Shown one piece after another: positions 16,546 through 26,374 of a stretch of 64,000 nucleotides of DNA. This stretch comes from an uncultured Bacilli bacterium. Lineage in GTDB: Bacteria > Bacillota_I > Bacilli_A > RF39 > UBA660. Every line of letters begins with the position of its first letter. The first letter of the stretch is position 1. Both the position numbers and the translations under genes were made by a program. The DNA lies in NCBI GenBank assembly GCA_934149465.1, contig CAKPEZ010000001.1, positions 124,001 through 188,000 on the forward strand. The letters run 5' to 3'. The notes under the pieces were generated by a model that saw nothing but the letters and a program-made list of their open reading frames with translations, had not been told where the DNA came from and did no database searches.

Positions 16546-16565
16546 TTTTCTTCCTCCAATTTATA

Positions 16566-17246
16566 TTATAATTTAAATAAAATACCTCTCAAAATAAAAG
16601 CACAAGTTAATGAAATAATTATAAGAATGCAAACAAGATTATAATTCATAACATTACTTTGAATATTACCACTTTTAATAGTATCTTGCTTTAGTTCTTT
16701 TGATTTTAGTTCTTCTTGTTTAAAAGAAGAAATGTTAACATCTTCTTTTTTTAAAGTTTTAAATCTATTTGTATTAAAAAGATCATCAACTTCTTTTCTA
16801 GGAGACTCCTTAATTTCTAACAAATTATTAATAGTAATATTACTAGGTATTTGCTTATGAAACCAATTAGTAAAAGTAGAATATTCACTTTGAATATTAA
16901 TAATATTAGATATTTCTAAAGTAGTATATCCCATTTTAAGAAATATCTTAGTAGCATCATTAACAGTATCACTAATATTATTAGCGTCTTTTATAAAAAG
17001 GGATTCTTCTAAATAAGCATTCTTGGTAAAAGGAATAAGGGTAACATAAGGATAATTATCACTCGCTTTACATAAAGAAGACATTTTTTTATTAGATAAA
17101 TTATTTTCTAAATATATATTAAATTTAATTAATTTCTTCTTAGTCCGAGGAATAGTTAATAAATAAACTAATTTATTTTCTTCTATTACAGCATATATAT
17201 CTATATTAGAAAGAGTACTAATCTTTTTTAAAACATTCTTATTCAT
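16566..17246 (-). CDS. Tail-anchored protein, unknown function
   Basis: A 226-residue protein with a soluble N-terminal domain of about 170 residues (MNKNVLKKISTLSNIDIYAVIEENKL...), a Ser/Lys/Glu-rich linker, and a C-terminal membrane span (LVCILIIISLTCAFILRGILF) with almost nothing after it. That layout puts the domain in the cytoplasm if tail-anchored. The ribosome site is weak. First gene of a two-gene unit. No family recognised. Confidence 0.65.
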   Translation of the reverse strand: MNKNVLKKISTLSNIDIYAVIEENKLVYLLTIPRTKKKLIKFNIYLENNLSNKKMSSLCKASDNYPYVTLIPFTKNAYLEESLFIKDANNISDTVNDATKIFLKMGYTTLEISNIINIQSEYSTFTNWFHKQIPSNITINNLLEIKESPRKEVDDLFNTNRFKTLKKEDVNISSFKQEELKSKELKQDTIKSGNIQSNVMNYNLVCILIIISLTCAFILRGILFKL

Positions 17247-17324
17247 AGGCTCAAACTACCACATCCTAAATAAATTATAACATGAATTTTAAAGAAAATA
17301 TCTAAAAATGCATTTTTTTAGATA

Positions 17325-19367
17325 TTAACTATCTTTTTCTTTAGTATAATCACAGTTATAGCACTTAATAGAATCTTTTTTCTCAAGTAAAATGCTTTGA
17401 CATTTTGGACATTTTTCTGAAAGTGGCTTATCCCAAGAAGCAAAATCACATTTTGGATAATTTTCACAGCCATAAAAAATCTTTGATCTTTTAGTTGTTT
17501 TTTCAATAATATTACCGCCACATTTAGGACAAGTTCCTACTACTTTCTTTTCTTTAATAGGAGTATCTTTTTTTATATATTTACAAGTTGGATAATTACT
17601 ACAAGCAGTAAATTTTCCATATCTACCTTGTCTTATTACTAAAGGACTATTACAAAGAGGACATAACTCTCCTGTTTCTTTAGCTTTTTCTTTTTCCATA
17701 TTATGAAAAGCATTTTCTACTTGTGGCTCAAAATCTTTATAAAATCTTTCAAGTAGTAAATACCAAACTAAATTACCTTCAGCAATTTTATCAAGATCAT
17801 CTTCCATCTCTTTAGTATATTCAACATTAATAATATTCTTAAAAAACTCTTGAAGTTTATCTGTTATTATAATTCCTACTTCAGTTGGAACAAATTTCTT
17901 ATCTAAAACCTTAACATAATCTCTTTCTTTTAAAGTATCTATTGTCTTAGCATAAGTAGATGGCCTTCCTATTCCAAGTTCTTCCATCTCTTTTATTAAT
18001 TTACTTTCTGTATAACGAAGAGGAGGCTTAGTGAAATGAGAAGAATATTCTATTTTTACAGCAGTAATTTCTTTATTTTGATAATTATCTAAAGAAGGAA
18101 GAACCTTATCCTCACTGCTTTCATAGTCTTTATAAACTTTTAAATATCCATCAAATACTAATACTTGACCACTCGTTTTAAATAAATAATCATTATTATA
18201 AAGAGTTACAGAAGTAACTTCTACTTTAGCATCTTTCATTAAAGAAGAAAGTGCTCTTTCATAGATAAGCTTATATAATTTATATTCATCTTGAGATAAA
18301 TATTCCTTAATACTTTCTGGGGTTCTCAAAATAGAAGTTGGTCTAATAGCTTCATGGGCATCTTGAACGTTTTCCGTTTTCTTAGCTTTCTTTACATAAC
18401 CAATATAATTAGCACCATAGTTATTTTCAATATACTTAAAAGTACTTCCTACAAACTCTTCACTAAGACGAACAGAATCAGTACGCATATAAGTAATTAA
18501 TCCGACTGTTTCATTAGCAAGAGAAATACCTTCATATAACTTTTGTGCAAGCATCATTGTCTTCTTAGAAGTAAAGTTAAGTTTAGTAGATGCTAATTGC
18601 TGAAGGGTTGAAGTAGTAAAAGGATAAACTGCAGTTTTATTCTTTTCTTTCTTAGTAATATCAGCAATATTAAAAGTATTACTTAAACTGCTTAATATTT
18701 CTTTAGCTTTATTCTCATCTTTAAGTTCTACCTTTTTATTTTTATAACTATCTAATTTAGCAGAGAAATCTTTAAAATAAGCATCTATTTCAAAATACTC
18801 TTCTTCTTTAAAAGCACTTATTTCTCTTTCTCTATCAACAATAAGCTTTAAAGCAACGCTTTGAACTCTACCAGCAGATTTTCCACCAGTTTTTGACTGC
18901 ATTAATTTACTTAAGCGAAAACCAATAATTCGATCAAGAATTCTTCTTGTTTCTTGAGAATGAACTAAATTGTCATCAATTAATCTAGCACTATCAAAAG
19001 ATTTTATAATAGCGTCTTTGGTAATTTCGTTAAAAACAATTCTTTTATAATTATCTTTTAATCCTAAAACATCATATAAATGCCAAGATATAGCTTCTCC
19101 TTCCCTATCAGGGTCGGTAGCAAGATAAACAAAAGAAGAATCCTTTACATCTTTTTTCAATTCATTAATTATTTTTTTCTTTCCTTTTATTGGAACATAA
19201 TCTGGTTTAAAATGATCATCTATATTAACACCAAGACCATATTTTCCAGTTGTTGATAAATCTCTAATATGACCAACTGAAGATACTACTTTATAATCAT
19301 CACCTAAATATTTACTAATAGTTTTTGTTTTATTAGGAGATTCTACTATTACTAATTTTTTACTCAT
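17325..19367 (-). CDS. topA: DNA topoisomerase I
   Basis: Type IA topoisomerase relaxing negative supercoils. 680 residues. The TOPRIM domain shows E9 in VESP and DPDREGE at 85-91; the active tyrosine is Tyr293 in TYMRTDS. Three C-terminal four-cysteine zinc ribbons are visible (CPLCNSPL, CPKCGGNI, CPKCQSIL). Start after AAAGGAAGATGTC. It follows mtaB by 54 bp and is upstream of the tail-anchored protein gene. Confidence 0.98.
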   Translation of the reverse strand: MSKKLVIVESPNKTKTISKYLGDDYKVVSSVGHIRDLSTTGKYGLGVNIDDHFKPDYVPIKGKKKIINELKKDVKDSSFVYLATDPDREGEAISWHLYDVLGLKDNYKRIVFNEITKDAIIKSFDSARLIDDNLVHSQETRRILDRIIGFRLSKLMQSKTGGKSAGRVQSVALKLIVDREREISAFKEEEYFEIDAYFKDFSAKLDSYKNKKVELKDENKAKEILSSLSNTFNIADITKKEKNKTAVYPFTTSTLQQLASTKLNFTSKKTMMLAQKLYEGISLANETVGLITYMRTDSVRLSEEFVGSTFKYIENNYGANYIGYVKKAKKTENVQDAHEAIRPTSILRTPESIKEYLSQDEYKLYKLIYERALSSLMKDAKVEVTSVTLYNNDYLFKTSGQVLVFDGYLKVYKDYESSEDKVLPSLDNYQNKEITAVKIEYSSHFTKPPLRYTESKLIKEMEELGIGRPSTYAKTIDTLKERDYVKVLDKKFVPTEVGIIITDKLQEFFKNIINVEYTKEMEDDLDKIAEGNLVWYLLLERFYKDFEPQVENAFHNMEKEKAKETGELCPLCNSPLVIRQGRYGKFTACSNYPTCKYIKKDTPIKEKKVVGTCPKCGGNIIEKTTKRSKIFYGCENYPKCDFASWDKPLSEKCPKCQSILLEKKDSIKCYNCDYTKEKDS

Positions 19368-19421
19368 GACATCTTCCTTTCAATTTATAATATATACTAA
19401 AGTTTTAACTAAATGTCAATA

Positions 19422-20696
19422 TTATTCTTGAACTATTCCAAAAATTTTATTATTCTTAATTTCCGTAATTAAAACAGGATAAACTCTATTAGCAGAATAA
19501 TTTCCTTTAATATAAATTTTTAAATAATTACTTGTATGAGAAGTAGTGTATTCTCCATTTACTTCTTCTGTTAAAACAGATACTTCTTTATATAAGTATT
19601 TATTATAATACTCTTTCTCTAACTCATCAGATAGTTCTAATATTTTATGAACTCTTTTTTTCTTAATATCAGCACTTATTTGATTAGGCATTAATGCTGC
19701 TTTTGTATGATCTCTCATTGAATAAGGAAAAGTATGAATTTTAGTAAATTTAACTTCTTTCAAGAAATTATAAGTTTCTTCAAAATCTTCATCTGTTTCT
19801 CCTGGAAATCCAACAATAAGATCGGTAGTAAGAGAAATATCTGAATCGACTAAACGAATTTGTTTAACTTTATTAAGAAAATATTCTTTATCGTATTTTC
19901 TTTCCATAAGTTTTAATATTTTATCAGATCCAGCTTGTAAAGGAATATGAAAATGCCTTGCAATAATAGGACTTTTTTTCATTAGATTTAAAAGATCATC
20001 AGTTACTTCATTAATTTCTATTGACGATAATCTAAGTCTATATAAATTAGGAATTTCTATTATTTTCTCTATTAAAGAAGATAAACTAATACCAAGATCT
20101 TTTCCATATTTACCAGTATGAATACCTGTTAAAACAATTTCTTTATATCCATTATTAACTAAAGAAGTAATTTCTTCAATTACTAAAGATGGATCTTTAC
20201 TTCTAATAGGACCTCTTGTATATGGAATAATACAATAACTACAAAAAGCATCACATCCATCTTGAATCTTAACAAATGCTCTCGTATGAGAAGATAAATT
20301 TTTTATTTCCATAGATTCAAATTTTTCTTCGCTAAGATCATAAATTCTCTCAATTTTATTTTTATTCCTATAATATTCATCTATTAATTCAATAATTTTA
20401 CTTTTATCTTTATTACCTAAAATAATATCAGCATTTTCTGCTTTTTCTGGTTTTATTTGCGTATAACAGCCCATTGCAATTACTAAAGCATTAGGATTAT
20501 GTCTTCTTGCTGCATTAATCATCTTTCTACTTTTAGCATCTGATGCATTTGTTACTGTACAAGTATTAACAATATATATATCAGCAACTTCATCAAAAGA
20601 AACTATTTCATAACCATTTTCTTTTAATAAAGACATAATATATTCACTTTCATAAATATTTACTTTACATCCTAAAGTACTAATTCCAACTTTCAT
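19422..20696 (-). CDS. mtaB: tRNA t6A37 methylthiotransferase MtaB
   Basis: Radical SAM enzyme adding a methylthio group to t6A37 of tRNA. The N-terminal UPF0004 domain has the first cluster ligands (GCKVN, NTCTVT, MGCYTQ); the radical SAM triad is CDAFCSYC; the C-terminal TRAM-like domain follows (SVLTEEVNGEYTTSHTSNY). 424 residues, normal for the family. In B. subtilis yqeU (rsmE) and yqeV (mtaB) are adjacent; here one gene lies between them. Confidence 0.96.
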   Translation of the reverse strand: MKVGISTLGCKVNIYESEYIMSLLKENGYEIVSFDEVADIYIVNTCTVTNASDAKSRKMINAARRHNPNALVIAMGCYTQIKPEKAENADIILGNKDKSKIIELIDEYYRNKNKIERIYDLSEEKFESMEIKNLSSHTRAFVKIQDGCDAFCSYCIIPYTRGPIRSKDPSLVIEEITSLVNNGYKEIVLTGIHTGKYGKDLGISLSSLIEKIIEIPNLYRLRLSSIEINEVTDDLLNLMKKSPIIARHFHIPLQAGSDKILKLMERKYDKEYFLNKVKQIRLVDSDISLTTDLIVGFPGETDEDFEETYNFLKEVKFTKIHTFPYSMRDHTKAALMPNQISADIKKKRVHKILELSDELEKEYYNKYLYKEVSVLTEEVNGEYTTSHTSNYLKIYIKGNYSANRVYPVLITEIKNNKIFGIVQE

Positions 20697-20754
20697 AAAA
20701 CACCTCTTAACTAAAAATCTATAATGAATAATTCATTATAGATTTTATATTATA

Positions 20755-21453
20755 TCATAAATCATTACGAAAAGATTTTAATTCTTTTAAAAATTCATCA
20801 TCATCTTCCGTTGTAAACTCATAAGTATTATCTTGATTTAATAATTCATCCTCTTTAACATACCTAGAACTTCTACTTTTATTTTTAATTAGTTCATCAT
20901 AACTAATAATTGCATCTTCTTCTTGCCTTCTTTCAAAATCAGTTAATTCAATTGTTTTAGGCTCTAAATCTTTTTCTATTTGTTTAGAAATCTCTTCTAC
21001 AAAAGATGTATTATTTTCTTCTTCATCTAGTGGTTCTTCTTCACTTTCATCTTCATAATTATCTTCTTCTAATATTTCAATTGGTTTTAATTTTTGAATC
21101 TGATCTTCATCTATATAAGAAGTTTTACCAACAGTAAGCGGAGAAGTTTGTTCTTTTGTACCTACCTCATTTAAAACATTTTTACTATATAAATTATTTT
21201 TAGGTTCTTTTTTTTCTTCTTCAAATTTATTTAAAACAAATTTAGGAGTATCCTTATTTATAATAGGATTTTCTTTTTTAGGCGCTTCTTCTTTTTCCTT
21301 AGATAATTTATTAATAATTTTTCTTAACTCTGCATTTTTAGATGCCAACGAAATTGACATTACTATAAGAGTTATAATACAAACAACAATCGTAATAAAT
21401 AAAACCATTTCCTCCGTCTTCATATTTTGAAAATAACTTACTAACTTGTCCAT
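20755..21453 (-). CDS. Membrane-anchored acidic protein, unknown
   Basis: A 232-residue protein with a single N-terminal span (MVLFITIVVCIITLIVMSISLA), followed by a coiled-coil start (KNAELRKIINKLSKEKEE) and a long acidic, low-complexity cytoplasmic tail (DEDQIQKL, EEEPLDEEENN). The layout recalls EzrA-like or other division-associated bitopic proteins, but no family is recognised. It lies between rsmE (4-bp gap) and mtaB and is co-transcribed with them. Confidence 0.65.
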   Translation of the reverse strand: MDKLVSYFQNMKTEEMVLFITIVVCIITLIVMSISLASKNAELRKIINKLSKEKEEAPKKENPIINKDTPKFVLNKFEEEKKEPKNNLYSKNVLNEVGTKEQTSPLTVGKTSYIDEDQIQKLKPIEILEEDNYEDESEEEPLDEEENNTSFVEEISKQIEKDLEPKTIELTDFERRQEEDAIISYDELIKNKSRSSRYVKEDELLNQDNTYEFTTEDDDEFLKELKSFRNDL

Positions 21454-21457
21454 AAAT

Positions 21458-22174
21458 TCACCTCATACAACAATAATTAATAATACTTGTAATATATATA
21501 GAAGCAGTTTCAGCACGTAAAATTCTATTTCCTAAAGAGACACTTTGAAATCCCAATTCACTTAATTTTTTCTCTTCCTTAGGAGTAATTCCACCCTCCG
21601 GACCTACTACTATAATAATTCTATCATAATTATCTATATTTTGTAAAACATTTTTTAACATTTTTGTCTTTTCGTTGACACTAAGTACAAGTTTTAAATC
21701 TGCATCTTCTTTTTCTAAATCTTTAATAGACATGATTTTAGTAAGCTCTGGAACAGAACTTCTATGGGATTGTTCTGAAGCTTCTTTTAAAATAAGGCGC
21801 CATCTTTCTAACTTCTTTTCTTCCTTCTTAGGATCAATTTTAACAACACTTCTCTCCATGTCAAGAGGAATCAGTTTACTTACTCCAAGTTCAGCTAATT
21901 TTTGCATCATAAAATCTTGTTTTTGTTCTTTAATCATTCCAAATGCTATTATAATTTCCTTAGATAATTCTGTATCCAATTGATTTTCTTTCTTTATTTC
22001 TATTTCTATTACTGGTGACATGCTTACAATAACGCTATTGTATTTTTTCTTATTATATACTACCATTATTTCATCATTCTTCTTCATTCGCATTACATTC
22101 TTAATGTGATGAAGATCTTTTTCATATAAGAGGGCTTTATTACCTTTTATTTCTTTAGCAAAATAATACTGCAT
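21458..22174 (-). CDS. rsmE: 16S rRNA (uracil1498-N3)-methyltransferase
   Basis: A 238-residue SPOUT-fold methyltransferase modifying U1498 in the 30S decoding site. The N-terminal PUA-like part (HHIKNVMRMKKNDEIMVVYN) and the knotted SAM-binding end (IIVVGPEGGITPKEEKKL; SLGNRILRAETA) are clear. Length is typical. Ribosome site AAGTGAGA is modest. Confidence 0.96.
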   Translation of the reverse strand: MQYYFAKEIKGNKALLYEKDLHHIKNVMRMKKNDEIMVVYNKKKYNSVIVSMSPVIEIEIKKENQLDTELSKEIIIAFGMIKEQKQDFMMQKLAELGVSKLIPLDMERSVVKIDPKKEEKKLERWRLILKEASEQSHRSSVPELTKIMSIKDLEKEDADLKLVLSVNEKTKMLKNVLQNIDNYDRIIIVVGPEGGITPKEEKKLSELGFQSVSLGNRILRAETASIYITSIINYCCMR

Positions 22175-22187
22175 TTATTTCTCACTT

Positions 22188-23135
22188 TTACCTTTTTCTA
22201 TTTTCTCTTTTATCTAGAAAACTATCAAGTACTGAATTAACAACATGATAGCTATAAGTACTTTCAGAAGAAACATTCCCATCCTTCTTCATATTATCTA
22301 AGCCATTTTTTAATTCCATAATAGAGCTTTTAGGAAGAATAGTCAAAGTAGCTTTTAAATATGAAGATCTATATAGCATATCAGCATAACTATCTTTTAG
22401 TGTATATTCACTATTACGTATATCTAAAAGATGTGCAATTTGCAAAACGGCTTCTTTTCTAACATATTTATCTTTAAAGACTTTAACAAATACTAAAGGA
22501 ATATCATTTTCATAAGCAAAAATATCTGTTTCATTGTATTTAAGATTTTCTAGATTATTATAATTATTTATAAAATATTCTTCTATAGAAGGATTTTCAC
22601 AAATAAAAAGATTTTTCTTTTTGATAAGAACATTTTTTAATTCTATATCTTTTTCTTCTTTTATTAAGCTATCTAAAAAACTAAGAGTATATATTCTAAT
22701 CCATTTATCATAAGTTAATTGCATCTTCTGCTGATTATTAATTATTTCTCTTAAAGTAGAATCATTTTCGTAAAAAAAGCCTTGTTCTCTTAATCCTTCA
22801 TACTCAGGATTTTTTCTAAAAGTATCTAAAATATTTTGAGAATTACTAACATATTTTAAATAAAGCATATCAATTATTCTCTTGCTACATGTTAAGGATT
22901 TATTAGTTCTAGCATATTCAAGATATTTATCAATATTATCTGGCTTTATACTTAATTCATTATATTTATTTTTTTCTACTTCTTTGGATATTTCTAAATA
23001 TTCTAATTGTTTTTGGTATAAAGGAGTATCTTTCTTTCCTTCTATTTCTAAAGAAGTAAGATTTTGATAAATTGTTAAAATTGCTTCGGTAATTTGAAAA
23101 AGTTTTTTCATTTTTTCTTCTTCTAATAAAGTCAT
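22188..23135 (-). CDS. Hypothetical protein, helical (315 aa)
   Basis: A 315-residue soluble protein predicted almost wholly helical and charged, without recognisable motifs. Repeated Leu/Lys/Glu helices at the N-terminus (ITEAILTIYQNLTSLEIEGK) suggest a helical bundle. ATG 23135 follows GAGGTGATGAC, and TATAAT at 23155-23160 fits a promoter. It is the first gene of the rsmE-mtaB-topA unit, 13 bp before rsmE. Confidence 0.65.
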   Translation of the reverse strand: MTLLEEEKMKKLFQITEAILTIYQNLTSLEIEGKKDTPLYQKQLEYLEISKEVEKNKYNELSIKPDNIDKYLEYARTNKSLTCSKRIIDMLYLKYVSNSQNILDTFRKNPEYEGLREQGFFYENDSTLREIINNQQKMQLTYDKWIRIYTLSFLDSLIKEEKDIELKNVLIKKKNLFICENPSIEEYFINNYNNLENLKYNETDIFAYENDIPLVFVKVFKDKYVRKEAVLQIAHLLDIRNSEYTLKDSYADMLYRSSYLKATLTILPKSSIMELKNGLDNMKKDGNVSSESTYSYHVVNSVLDSFLDKRENRKR

Positions 23136-23180
23136 GTCATCACCTCATTAGAGTATTATAACACTTTTTTAAGTATAAAA

Positions 23181-23205
23181 AAAGATCTTAAATAATAAGA
23201 CCTTT
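23181..23205 (-). terminator. Terminator after tRNA-Arg
   Basis: A 10-bp stem with one G-T or mismatch position (AAAGATCTTA / TAAGACCTTT) is followed on the minus strand by seven T. Confidence 0.75.
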
Positions 23206-23216
23206 AAAAATCAAAG

Positions 23217-23293
23217 TGGCGTCCCCATGGTGATTCGAACACCAGACCGTACGCTTAGAAGGCGTATGCTCTATCCAGCTGAGCTATGGGGAC
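23217..23293 (-). tRNA. tRNA-Arg (anticodon TCT)
   Basis: 77 nt with CCA encoded. The acceptor pairs GTCCCCA with TGGGGAC, discriminator G. The D arm reads GCTCAGCTGGATAGAGC, the anticodon arm TACGC-CTTCTAA-GCGTA with anticodon TCT, and the T arm TGGTGTTCGAATCACCA. All arms pair. Confidence 0.97.
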
Positions 23294-23323
23294 AAATATG
23301 TCCTTTTTCGTCTGAACATATTC

Positions 23324-23352
23324 ATTATACACCAACTTTTTTTATTTATCAA
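23324..23352 (-). promoter_or_regulatory. Promoter of tRNA-Arg
   Basis: TATAAT (23324-23329) and TTGATA (23347-23352) on the minus strand with a 17-bp spacer; the -35 box lies inside the 3' end of the gerM-like gene. Confidence 0.75.
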
Positions 23353-24307
23353 GATTTTTTAACACAGTTTTGCAAATTTCTTGATTATTAACCGAAAAAA
23401 CCACTTCATCAAGATCATATAAATCATTTAAAGATAAACTTATTGTGTAAACAACCTCTTCTAAAATATTATTATCCATAATATCATTTAATATCATATC
23501 ATTAAAATTAAGGATAATACTTTTATCTTTTACTTCATAATTAAGAAGTTTAGTATTAACGTTTAAGAAACTCATCAAATTACTTTCATATATAGGAGCA
23601 CTGCTTAATTCTTCAATAATAACTTTTACCTTATCTTGTTTATCATTATTTATATACTTAGTAACTGGAACATAATAATTAGTATCATTATAATTATTAA
23701 CATAGTAAATTGTATAAGAATCAATTTCTCTAGTACTAGATAAATCATAAACTTTATTTATTCCATAGCTTTGATCAAGATAAGTAGGGAGCTTTTTGCC
23801 ACTATGAGGAAGCTTATCAAAGACTTTTCCTTCAACTTTAAGAACAACTTTATCTACTCCATCAATATTAATTAATGTATAAGTAATAGCTTCTATCATT
23901 TTTTCTTCATATTTTTCGCTTATTTCTAAGATCTCTTTAGAGAAATCAACTGTTAAGATATTATTTTCATAATTTATATTTCTTATCTCTGTCCCAGAAG
24001 GAATTATTAAACGAAAACCATTTGGAATAATTGAAGATTTAGTTCCATCAATAATCATCCCGTTAATAAGATCAGTAGCTTTCTTAATAACATCATCACA
24101 AGCACAAGATTTAATTAAAGTTCTAGCTACATAATCACTGCTGTCAAGTAAATAAATCACAGTTTTATTATTATCATACTCATATTTTAATTCCTGCATA
24201 GGATTAATATCTTCTTCTTTATTAGTTGGAATAAAATATAAAAGAAGTAAAATTAATAACGTCAAAGACGCAACAGAAATTTTTCTTAAAGACATTCTTT
24301 TTAGCAT
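23342..24307 (-). CDS. gerM: GerMN-domain sporulation/germination protein
   Basis: A 321-residue protein with an N-terminal membrane anchor (ISVASLTLLILLLLYFIPT) and two tandem GerMN domains (about 60-165 and 210-310), each with the pattern of an N-terminal strand, a helix starting LING / IEEL and a closing strand (NNILTVDFSKEI; SIILNFNDMIL). In B. subtilis GerM sits in the outer forespore membrane as part of the SpoIIIA-SpoIIQ basal platform. The start ATG 24307 is preferred because the GTG at 24316 is part of the ribosome site AGAGGTG. It fits the endospore set in this window. Confidence 0.9.
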   Translation of the reverse strand: MLKRMSLRKISVASLTLLILLLLYFIPTNKEEDINPMQELKYEYDNNKTVIYLLDSSDYVARTLIKSCACDDVIKKATDLINGMIIDGTKSSIIPNGFRLIIPSGTEIRNINYENNILTVDFSKEILEISEKYEEKMIEAITYTLINIDGVDKVVLKVEGKVFDKLPHSGKKLPTYLDQSYGINKVYDLSSTREIDSYTIYYVNNYNDTNYYVPVTKYINNDKQDKVKVIIEELSSAPIYESNLMSFLNVNTKLLNYEVKDKSIILNFNDMILNDIMDNNILEEVVYTISLSLNDLYDLDEVVFSVNNQEICKTVLKNLDK

Positions 24308-24361
24308 CCAAAACACCTCTAGTAATATATATGATAATAAAGAAAGATAATAACAAAAAAA

Positions 24362-24381
24362 TACTTAATTTTACTTAAGTA
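24362..24381 (-). terminator. Terminator of rpmF
   Basis: A hairpin (TACTTA / TAAGTA, 8-nt loop) is followed by a T tract on the minus strand, just after the rpmF stop codon. Confidence 0.7.
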
Positions 24382-24384
24382 CTT

Positions 24385-24567
24385 TTATTCTTCTGTAACT
24401 TTTTTAGTATCTTTACCTTTGTAAAAACCACATTCTGGACAAGCACGGTGAGATCTAATCATTGCACCACAATTTGGACATTTAACCAAACCATTTGCCT
24501 CAATCTTGTAATGAGTTCTTCTCATTCTTTTACTTGTTTTACTAACTTTTCTAAATGGTACTGCCAT
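24385..24567 (-). CDS. rpmF: 50S ribosomal protein L32
   Basis: A 60-residue protein with MAVPFRKVSKTSKRMRR at the start and a zinc ribbon (CPNCG, CPECGFYKG), the cysteine-containing form of L32. The strong ribosome site GAAGGAGTGATACT precedes it. It lies 4 bp after yceD, the usual yceD-rpmF pairing. Confidence 0.98.
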   Translation of the reverse strand: MAVPFRKVSKTSKRMRRTHYKIEANGLVKCPNCGAMIRSHRACPECGFYKGKDTKKVTEE

Positions 24568-24571
24568 AGTA

Positions 24572-25045
24572 TCACTCCTTCCTCACATCTTCTAATAATT
24601 CACCTAAAGACAAATTACCTTTTTCTTCTAGTTCATCTTCGGCGATTACCTTCCAACCGTCTCCTTGAACTTTTATGTCTTTTATTTCACTATTAGTCAC
24701 CCTCATTGGGACTTCCACTACAATATTTTGCCACAAAATTGGCATAATATCAATACTATTTTGTTGATTTTGTTCATAATTTTGCATATTTTCTAAAATA
24801 TCTAGGGAAAACTCTCTTTTTATTTTTTCTAAAGTAAGATCATCTTCTAATATCATCAAGCCAGATAAAGTTCCCTTTAAAAGAAGTTCTTCATCATAGT
24901 CAAATGTAATTACTCCATCAAACTTGGTATTTATAAGTTCATAAATACGCGTGTTTTCAAGTAATTCCTTAGGAAATATAACTTCATCATTAATTCTTAT
25001 TTCTCTTTCTAACCTATTTAGTAATTTTGTAATATCAATATGCAT
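24572..25045 (-). CDS. yceD: DUF177 / YceD-family protein
   Basis: A 157-residue protein of the YceD family, which acts in 23S rRNA accumulation and is almost always next to rpmF. Conserved parts include FDGVITFDYDEELLLKGTLSG and a C-terminal acidic end (DELEEKGNLSLGELLEDV). In other members two CxxC pairs are present; they are absent here. Start ATG 25045 follows GGCGGTGATTAAT. Confidence 0.88.
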   Translation of the reverse strand: MHIDITKLLNRLEREIRINDEVIFPKELLENTRIYELINTKFDGVITFDYDEELLLKGTLSGLMILEDDLTLEKIKREFSLDILENMQNYEQNQQNSIDIMPILWQNIVVEVPMRVTNSEIKDIKVQGDGWKVIAEDELEEKGNLSLGELLEDVRKE

Positions 25046-25093
25046 ATTAATCACCGCCTTATAATTATAACTGATATTCTAAAAAAAGGCAAG

Positions 25094-26374
25094 TTATTTT
25101 TTCTTGATTATAATACTATAATAATTAGATAAATCAATATTCTTAAGTATTTCCTTTAACTCTTTAATATTTAAACTATCAATAACGTTAAATACATTAG
25201 AATTCAAAGTATTATCAAAGATAATATTATCCAAAATCATTTGATTAATAGATTCAACATTATCATAGGTATATAATTCATTACTATATAAAACTTTCTT
25301 TTTCCTTTCTAAATCTTCTTCCGTTATATCAATTTTCTTAAATAATTTATTTAAACTTTCTAAAAATTCATCTGGCTTTTGTACTTCATTTAATAAAGAT
25401 ACCAAAACATAATCATCAGTATTAAGTACATCAATAAATGTAGTACTAGATATAATTCTATTTTTCTTAGCTTCCTCATCAAACAAAGAAGATTCATCAA
25501 TTAAAGTATTAAAAATAATATAAAGATATAAATTAAGTCTTCTTCGATCCACACTTTTTATATCATTAGCGCTTATCTTAATATTATAACTTACCTTAGG
25601 AATATCTGTATTTATATAAATTATTTCTTCTTTCTTAACTGGTTTACTAGGTTCATCTATCTTTTCTTTTAATTGTTTAACAGGATTTTCAAAGCTTTTA
25701 TTTGCTTGGTTTTCTCTTACTATTTCTAATATTTCCTCTGGTTCAAAATTTCCTGTTATTATTAAAAACATATTAGAAGGATGATAAAACGTATTATAAC
25801 AATCATAAAGCATATCACATGTAATATGAGAAATATCTTGAATACTTCCAGCAATACTTTCTTTTACTGTATCTTTTTTAAAGCCATTTTCTCTTATTTT
25901 ATCATACATAATATTCCAAGGTCTATCATTTACCATGTTAATTTCTTGAGAAATAATTCCCTTCTCTGTTTCAACATTTTCTTTAGTAAAGTAAGGAGCT
26001 TGCACATAATCAAGCAAATATTTTATATTTTCTTTCAAATTATTAGGACCAGTAAATTCATAAGTAGTATTTCTTAAAGACGTATGAGCATTACAAAGAG
26101 TTCCAGTTTTACTATAAAAATCAGTTGGCTGAGGATCTTCTTTTTGGACAAATACTTTATGCTCTAAAAAATGAGCTATTCCAAAAGGTAAAGTTATTTT
26201 CTTAGATTTTCCTTTTGGAATAAAAGAACTATTTACACTACCAAATCTTGTTGTAAAAGTTACATAATTATTATGAGAAGACTTTTTAGGATAAAGATAT
26301 ACTTCAAGACCATTATCAAGCTTATCATAGTAAATTATTTCATTAATTTTTTCTATTTTAATCTTCTTCATCAT
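25094..26374 (-). CDS. ymfH: M16-family zinc peptidase (YmfH-like)
   Basis: A 426-residue insulinase/pitrilysin-family protein. The inverted zinc motif HFLEH with downstream Glu (ETEKGIISQEINM) is intact, so this is the catalytically competent member of the pair. Half-barrel pattern of two homologous domains is present. ATG 26374 follows AAGGTGG and overlaps the end of the upstream M16 gene. In B. subtilis ymfF and ymfH are neighbours downstream of spoIIIE, as here. Confidence 0.92.
   Translation of the reverse strand: MMKKIKIEKINEIIYYDKLDNGLEVYLYPKKSSHNNYVTFTTRFGSVNSSFIPKGKSKKITLPFGIAHFLEHKVFVQKEDPQPTDFYSKTGTLCNAHTSLRNTTYEFTGPNNLKENIKYLLDYVQAPYFTKENVETEKGIISQEINMVNDRPWNIMYDKIRENGFKKDTVKESIAGSIQDISHITCDMLYDCYNTFYHPSNMFLIITGNFEPEEILEIVRENQANKSFENPVKQLKEKIDEPSKPVKKEEIIYINTDIPKVSYNIKISANDIKSVDRRRLNLYLYIIFNTLIDESSLFDEEAKKNRIISSTTFIDVLNTDDYVLVSLLNEVQKPDEFLESLNKLFKKIDITEEDLERKKKVLYSNELYTYDNVESINQMILDNIIFDNTLNSNVFNVIDSLNIKELKEILKNIDLSNYYSIIIKKK

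Noticed and set aside
17318..17521. Open frame of 67 residues over the topA zinc-ribbon region
   Set aside because: Another frame of topA, no ribosome site, zinc ribbons are in the topA frame.
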